Origin: DYJK01 sp964464825
Lineage (GTDB): Bacteria; Bacteroidota; Ignavibacteria; Ignavibacteriales; Melioribacteraceae
DNA length: 19,779 bases
Direction of reading: 5' to 3'
Assembly (NCBI GenBank): GCA_964464825.1
Contig: CAYXKL010000046.1
Span: forward strand, 1 to 19,779
Part shown: one piece after another, positions 16,134-19,779 of the stretch
How the letters are laid out: every line of letters begins with the position of its first letter
How positions within the stretch are numbered: position 1 is the stretch's first letter
Notes under the pieces: generated by a model
What the model was told of the DNA's origin: nothing
Databases searched by the model: none
The model's input: the letters and a program-made list of their open reading frames with translations, nothing else
Position numbers and translations under genes: made by a program

Positions 16134-17258
16134 ATGAAAAAAGTTTTTTTATTAATTCTTATTTCGATAATAATAACAACTAATTTACAAGCATTACCAA
16201 GATTTGCATTGCAGCAGAAAGATAGATGCATCGATTGCCATGTAAATCCAACCGGCGGAATTATGCGTAATGATAACGGTGTCTTTTTTGGAAAAAATGT
16301 TGTAAGTATGATTTCTCCTCGTGATGATAAATTTCCAATTTCACAAAAATTATCCGATAACATTTCATTCGGTCTCGATTACCGTTCGCAATTTTTATAT
16401 TCCGGACAGAAGACGCGGGGCGATTTTCAGGATATGACCGGATCAATTTATATCAATGCCGGTCTATCAGAAAAGATTGATTTACTTGCACGTTATGATT
16501 TTGTAAATGCATTATGGGAAGCATACGGTATTGCAAGAATTTTACCCAATGAAAGCTACATTAAAGCCGGTTCGTTTGTTCCTAATTACGGAATAAGATT
16601 AGATGATCATACATCCTACACTCGCGGAGGAGATTACGGTTTACTATTTTCAATTGGATCTGTGCAAGGTTTGCTTTACAATCCGCGCTACATTGAAACC
16701 GGTGTGGAACTTGGAATTAATATTTCTGATTTCGGATTGCTTACTGCAAGCGTTGGTAGAAGTAAGTTGAACAGTATATTAACAACTGATCCGACATTTA
16801 CTACTCGTTTGGAATTAAATCCGCATCTCGATGAAATCGTATTAATGATCGGCGGCTCGTTTGCATCTACAAAAATAAAAGTTTTTGATCCGTTAACCGG
16901 AATACCTTCCGTTCTTTCTTCACAGTTGTTCGGTGGTTTTGCCGGATTTGGCTATAAACGATTTACATTGATAGGAGAGTTTGATATTGCTAAAGATTAC
17001 TTGGCAGTTGAAAAAACTTCGAATGCTTTAATGCTGGAAGCATCTTATCAATTAATGGTTGGACTTGAAGCTATAGTTAGATATGATAGTTTTGACCCGA
17101 ACAGTGAAACCGAAAAAGATGAATTAGCACATTTAATTTTTGGATTTGAATTTTTTCCGTATAGTTTTATCGAATTGCGTCCGCAGTACAGAATTAATTT
17201 AGAAGAACCAAGTGTGGATAACGATGCATTTGTACTGCAGTTTCATTTTTGGTATTGA
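16134..17258 (+). CDS. Monohaem cytochrome-porin fusion, Cyc2-like architecture
   Basis: Outer-membrane protein of 374 residues. A signal peptide ends at about residue 20 (LQA). The mature start is LPRFALQQKDRCIDCHVNPTGG, with one haem-c site at C32, C35, H36. The rest (about 70-374) is alternating amphipathic beta-strands without long hydrophobic helices, ending in the aromatic FVLQFHFWY, as beta-barrel proteins do. Signal peptide, PxFAxxxxxxCxxCH and a barrel in one chain is the plan of Cyc2, the fused cytochrome-porin of iron-oxidising bacteria, which is usually of similar length or somewhat longer. I see architectural, not proven sequence, homology. AGAGGA lies four bases before the ATG. 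It probably shares a transcript with the preceding gene. Alternatively it could be a porin with an unhaemed CxxCH. Confidence 0.75.
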   Translation: MKKVFLLILISIIITTNLQALPRFALQQKDRCIDCHVNPTGGIMRNDNGVFFGKNVVSMISPRDDKFPISQKLSDNISFGLDYRSQFLYSGQKTRGDFQDMTGSIYINAGLSEKIDLLARYDFVNALWEAYGIARILPNESYIKAGSFVPNYGIRLDDHTSYTRGGDYGLLFSIGSVQGLLYNPRYIETGVELGINISDFGLLTASVGRSKLNSILTTDPTFTTRLELNPHLDEIVLMIGGSFASTKIKVFDPLTGIPSVLSSQLFGGFAGFGYKRFTLIGEFDIAKDYLAVEKTSNALMLEASYQLMVGLEAIVRYDSFDPNSETEKDELAHLIFGFEFFPYSFIELRPQYRINLEEPSVDNDAFVLQFHFWY

Positions 17259-17297
17259 GAGGATGATAACTAAGATAAATTAATAGTTATAATATTT

Positions 17298-17345
17298 TCG
17301 TCGAGGACTTGCCCGCCTTTATTTTGGAGGTATGGTTCTCGACGA
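17298..17345. terminator. Long hairpin in a convergent spacer
   Basis: TCGTCGAG (17298-17305) pairs with CTCGACGA (17338-17345). The stem extends inward to 12 pairs with two G-U, then a small internal loop and a second short GC helix (CC.CC with GG.GG) closing on TTTATTTT. It occupies most of the 92-base gap between the barrel gene and the convergent flavoprotein gene. No T-run follows on either strand, so it may stabilise 3' ends or be a palindromic repeat rather than a true intrinsic terminator. Confidence 0.5.
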
Positions 17346-17350
17346 CCTAA

Positions 17351-18298
17351 TTAGTTTGTATTAATTTTTAATAAAGCACTATCATACTCAGCAATTAATT
17401 TTTCCATAAGTACACTCACCGGTAAAATTTCTTTTATAAGACCAGCACCTTGTCCGGCTTCAAGCATTCCATTTTTTTCATCACCTTCAAAAATTCCAAG
17501 CCGTTCTCTTTTTGAACCGAGCATTTCTTTTAATTGATTTTCATCTGCACCGTTTAATTCTGCTTTATGTACCGTATCGGAAAAATCATTTTTAATCATC
17601 CGTGCCATACCGATTTTTTTTAAAACAAGAATAGTATCATTATCGTTTGCATCAACTATTTTTCTTTTGTAATTCTCATGAGCGGAAGATTCAACTGTTA
17701 CGGCAAAACGTGTACCTATCTGCACTCCCTCGGCACCAAGAGACAAAGCTGCAAGAATTCCTCTACCGTCTGTAATTCCCCCGGCAGCAATAACCGGAAT
17801 TTTTAATACATCAGCAAGTTGAGGTATCAAACAAAATGTTGTTATTTCATCAATACCGTTGTGACCTCCGGCTTCAACACCTTCGCCAACTACTGCATCG
17901 CATCCAACACTCTCTGCTTTCAATCCATATTTGATTGACGGCACAACATGCACAACAATAATGTTTTGTTTTTTTAGTTTATCAATGTGTCTCCCCGGGT
18001 GACCAGCAGATGTAAAAACAATTTTAACATTTTCTTCAATTACTGTTTTGATTAAATCATCGGCATCACCTCTTAGCAGAGGGATATTCACTCCAAATGG
18101 TTTATTGGTTGCAGCTCTGCATTTTTGAATATGCTCTCGTAGCAGTTCCGGTTTCATTGATCCGGAACCGATTAACCCGAGTCCACCATTGTTTGAAACC
18201 GCACTTGCAAGTTTCCAACCGCTTATCCAAACCATGCCGGCTTGTACAATCGGGTATTGAATTCCGAGCAGCTCTGTAACTCTGTTTTTAATATTCAT
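17351..18298 (-). CDS. Nitronate monooxygenase / FabK-type flavoprotein
   Basis: Cytoplasmic FMN TIM-barrel enzyme of 315 residues. Visible family blocks: GIQYPIVQAGMVWISG at the N-terminus, NNGGLGLIGSG, NKPFGVNIPLL, GEGVEAGGHNG with H146, PVIAAGGITDGRG (phosphate-binding strand) and EGVQIGTRF (191-198). The C-terminal GQGAGLIKEILPVSVLMEKLI matches enoyl-ACP reductase II (FabK) as well as nitronate monooxygenase. The EAGGHxG and GxQxGTRF forms and the length (FabK about 310-320) lean towards FabK, which reduces enoyl-ACP with NAD(P)H in fatty-acid synthesis. No other fab gene is adjacent, so the choice is open. It is convergent with the barrel gene and stands alone. Confidence 0.88.
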   Translation of the reverse strand: MNIKNRVTELLGIQYPIVQAGMVWISGWKLASAVSNNGGLGLIGSGSMKPELLREHIQKCRAATNKPFGVNIPLLRGDADDLIKTVIEENVKIVFTSAGHPGRHIDKLKKQNIIVVHVVPSIKYGLKAESVGCDAVVGEGVEAGGHNGIDEITTFCLIPQLADVLKIPVIAAGGITDGRGILAALSLGAEGVQIGTRFAVTVESSAHENYKRKIVDANDNDTILVLKKIGMARMIKNDFSDTVHKAELNGADENQLKEMLGSKRERLGIFEGDEKNGMLEAGQGAGLIKEILPVSVLMEKLIAEYDSALLKINTN

Positions 18299-18362
18299 AG
18301 AATAGTGTTTAGTTATTAGTTGATATTTAATAGTTTATTAATAGTATTAAATTAATTAAATC

Positions 18363-18384
18363 CATTCCTTTAAAGAAAGGAGTG
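18363..18384. other. Short stem-loop in the intergenic region before the nucleotidyltransferase
   Basis: CATTCCTTT (18363-18371) pairs with AAAGGAGTG (18376-18384), nine pairs with one G-U, around the loop AAAG. It lies in the 158-base spacer between divergent genes, just upstream of the candidate promoter, so it may be an operator rather than an RNA structure. The rest of the spacer is AT-rich. Confidence 0.35.
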
Positions 18385-18395
18385 ATTAGGTTTTG

Positions 18396-18427
18396 TTTGA
18401 TAAAGGCAGACCTATTAATTAAATTGG
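18396..18427 (+). promoter_or_regulatory. Candidate Bacteroidota-type promoter for the nucleotidyltransferase-metK unit
   Basis: TTTG at 18396-18399, a 20-base spacer and TAAATTGG at 18420-18427 (one mismatch to TAnnTTTG). This would give a leader of about 20-25 bases before the TTG start at 18457, which has AGGA at 18448-18451. Confidence 0.4.
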
Positions 18428-18456
18428 CAACGCAAAAATCACAATAAAGGAACTTA

Positions 18457-19434
18457 TTGAGAGCAGTAATACCGGCAGCCGGATTTGGAAAAAGATTAAA
18501 GCCCCACACGTTTTCGCTCCCTAAAGTTTTGTTGAATGTTGGCGGAAAACCAATCCTTGGACACATTATAGATAAACTTCTTGAAGAAAAAATTGAGAAG
18601 GCAACTTTTGTGATTGGTTATCTTGGAGAAAAAATTATTGAGTATGTTGGAAAACATTATCCAAACTTAAAAGCTGATTTTGTTGAACAAGAAGAGATGC
18701 TTGGATTGGGACACGCAATCTATTTGGCATCTGAATCTTTTGATGATGATGAAATTTTCATAATTCTTGGCGATACAATTTTTGATGTTAAACTTGATAA
18801 TGTTTTCAGGAAAAAAGAGACTTCACTTGGTGTAAAAGAAGTTGAAGACCCGAGCCGGTTTGGCGTTGCAGTGTGTGAGAATGGTAAAATTATTAAGTTG
18901 ATTGAAAAACCGAAAGAACCGGTTTCAAAACTTGCACTAGTCGGGTTGTACTATATCAGTAATTCTAAATTACTGAAAAGTTGTTTGAATGAACTGATAG
19001 AAAAAAATATCCGTACTAATGATGAATACCAGTTAACCGATGCATTACAACTTATGATTGATAAAGGGGAAGTGATTACAACATTTCCGGTTGAAGGATG
19101 GTATGATTGCGGTAAACCCGAAACATTACTTTCAACAAATAATTTTTTACTGACGCATAGCGGAACAAACAGAGAACCTGAAGGAGTTTTAATTAATCAC
19201 CCCGTTTTTATATCTGATAAAGCAATAGTCAAAAATTCAGTGATCGGTCCATTCACTACAATTAGTTCAAACTGTGTTGTACAAGATTCAATTATTGTTA
19301 ATTCGATTTTGAATCCAGGTGCAAAAGTTGAAAAGGCAGTTTTGGAAAATTCAATTATCGGAACCGATGCAGTTATTAAAGGAAAGTTCCAAAAACTTAA
19401 TGCCGGAGATTCATCGGAAATAGAATTTTATTAA
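18457..19434 (+). CDS. Sugar-phosphate nucleotidyltransferase with left-handed beta-helix tail
   Basis: Protein of 325 residues that joins an NTP to a sugar-1-phosphate to make an NDP-sugar for envelope polysaccharides. The start is TTG: the conserved N-terminus is RAVIPAAGFGKRLKPHT, beginning at residue 2, and AGGA lies five bases upstream, so no later start is possible. The pyrophosphorylase signature GFGKRLKPHT, LPKVLLNVGGKPILGHII, LGLGHAIYLASE, the metal-binding ILGDTIFD (D106) and GWYDCGKPETLL are present. Residues about 235-325 carry hexapeptide-like repeats (VKNSVIGPFTTISSNCVVQDSIIVNS), a beta-helix as in long RmlA-type or archaeal bifunctional enzymes. Whether the substrate is glucose-1-P (UTP or dTTP) or an amino sugar is not decidable here. 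It is followed 18 bases later by metK. Confidence 0.88.
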   Translation: MRAVIPAAGFGKRLKPHTFSLPKVLLNVGGKPILGHIIDKLLEEKIEKATFVIGYLGEKIIEYVGKHYPNLKADFVEQEEMLGLGHAIYLASESFDDDEIFIILGDTIFDVKLDNVFRKKETSLGVKEVEDPSRFGVAVCENGKIIKLIEKPKEPVSKLALVGLYYISNSKLLKSCLNELIEKNIRTNDEYQLTDALQLMIDKGEVITTFPVEGWYDCGKPETLLSTNNFLLTHSGTNREPEGVLINHPVFISDKAIVKNSVIGPFTTISSNCVVQDSIIVNSILNPGAKVEKAVLENSIIGTDAVIKGKFQKLNAGDSSEIEFY

Positions 19435-19452
19435 TTAATTAAGAGGAAATAA

Positions 19453-19779
19453 ATGTCATACCTTTTCACTTCTGAATCGGTTTCGGAAGGACATCCGGAT
19501 AAAGTAAGCGATCAAATTTCCGATGGTGTTCTTGATGCCATTTTAGAAAAAGATCCAAGTGGTAGAGTAGCATGCGAAACTTTTGTAACAACCGGACTCG
19601 TAGTAGTCGGAGGCGAAATTACTACAAACGCTTATGTTGATATTGAAAATGTTGTCCGTTCTACAATTAGAAAAATCGGTTATACTAAAGCAGAATATAA
19701 ATTTGATGCAGATTCATGCGGAGTATTGAATGCAATTCATTCGCAATCACCCGATATTGCTATGGGTGTTGATAAAGGC
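19453..19779 (+). CDS. metK: S-adenosylmethionine synthetase, N-terminal part (cut by window edge)
   Basis: The first 109 codons of metK; the frame is still open at the end of the window. The product makes S-adenosylmethionine from methionine and ATP. The start reads MSYLFTSESVSEGHPDKVSD, with the ATP/Mg motif GHPDK, followed by QISDGVLDAILEKDP, VACETFVTTGLVVVGGEI and a C-terminal SPDIAMGVDKG, all family hallmarks. The ATG at 19453 follows AAGAGGA by five bases and lies 18 bases after the nucleotidyltransferase stop, so the two are probably co-transcribed. The 18-base gap leaves no room for a SAM riboswitch directly upstream. Confidence 0.97.
   Translation, partial: MSYLFTSESVSEGHPDKVSDQISDGVLDAILEKDPSGRVACETFVTTGLVVVGGEITTNAYVDIENVVRSTIRKIGYTKAEYKFDADSCGVLNAIHSQSPDIAMGVDKG

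Noticed and set aside
19435..19452. SAM riboswitch before metK
   Set aside because: Only 18 bases separate metK from the previous gene; no room for an aptamer.
1..19779. tRNA, rRNA, CRISPR arrays, insertion sequences or prophage genes
   Set aside because: I looked for direct-repeat arrays, transposase motifs and tRNA arms and saw none.

Overview
The window is AT-rich bacterial chromosome, densely coding and almost entirely made of intact genes. It most resembles the Ignavibacteria (Bacteroidota/Chlorobi group). The evidence is a secreted protein ending in a type IX secretion sorting domain with the motif NNYPNPFNPST, a PorV/PorQ-family outer-membrane protein, weak or variable Shine-Dalgarno sites, and several upstream sites resembling the Bacteroidota -33/-7 promoter (TTTG, about 20 bases, TAnnTTTG). 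This placement is inference from protein style; no rRNA is present.

Layout. 1-4700 (minus strand): an anaerobic catabolic unit. A glycyl-radical-enzyme activase (hypE) is translationally coupled by TAATG to a glycyl radical enzyme whose active-site residues match trans-4-hydroxy-L-proline dehydratase (hypD). A proline-specific M24B peptidase follows on the same strand. Together they suggest use of hydroxyproline-containing (collagen-like) peptides. 4827-8030: an EamA transporter, converging onto a Tat-signal metallo-beta-lactamase-fold hydrolase of NAPE-PLD type, a small TPM-domain protein, and a divergent phosphoglycerate mutase (gpmA). 8165-9199: a PorV/PorQ-family barrel with a calcium-loop insert.

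9338-12188 (plus strand): a putative lipoprotein, an ECF sigma factor with a TTG start, a one-pass anti-sigma factor, and two secreted proteins with TonB C-terminal domains. The first of these also holds a degenerate second TonB-like half. A strong terminator at 12215-12250 ends the run. It faces 12249-15259 (minus strand): a four-helix membrane protein, dxr (isoprenoid synthesis) and rseP (site-2 protease). RseP could cleave the anti-sigma factor, which would link the two blocks.

15400-17258 (plus strand) is the most unusual part: two adjacent exported proteins, each with one CxxCH haem site in the shared pattern CxxCHVxxxGGxxRN. One has a temptin-like calcium domain and a type IX sorting signal. 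The other has the architecture of a Cyc2-type fused cytochrome-porin: signal peptide, one haem motif, then an outer-membrane beta-barrel. This looks like a small surface electron-transfer unit. The window ends with a FabK/nitronate monooxygenase flavoprotein (minus strand, behind a convergent hairpin), a sugar-phosphate nucleotidyltransferase with a TTG start, and the first 109 codons of metK, cut by the window edge.
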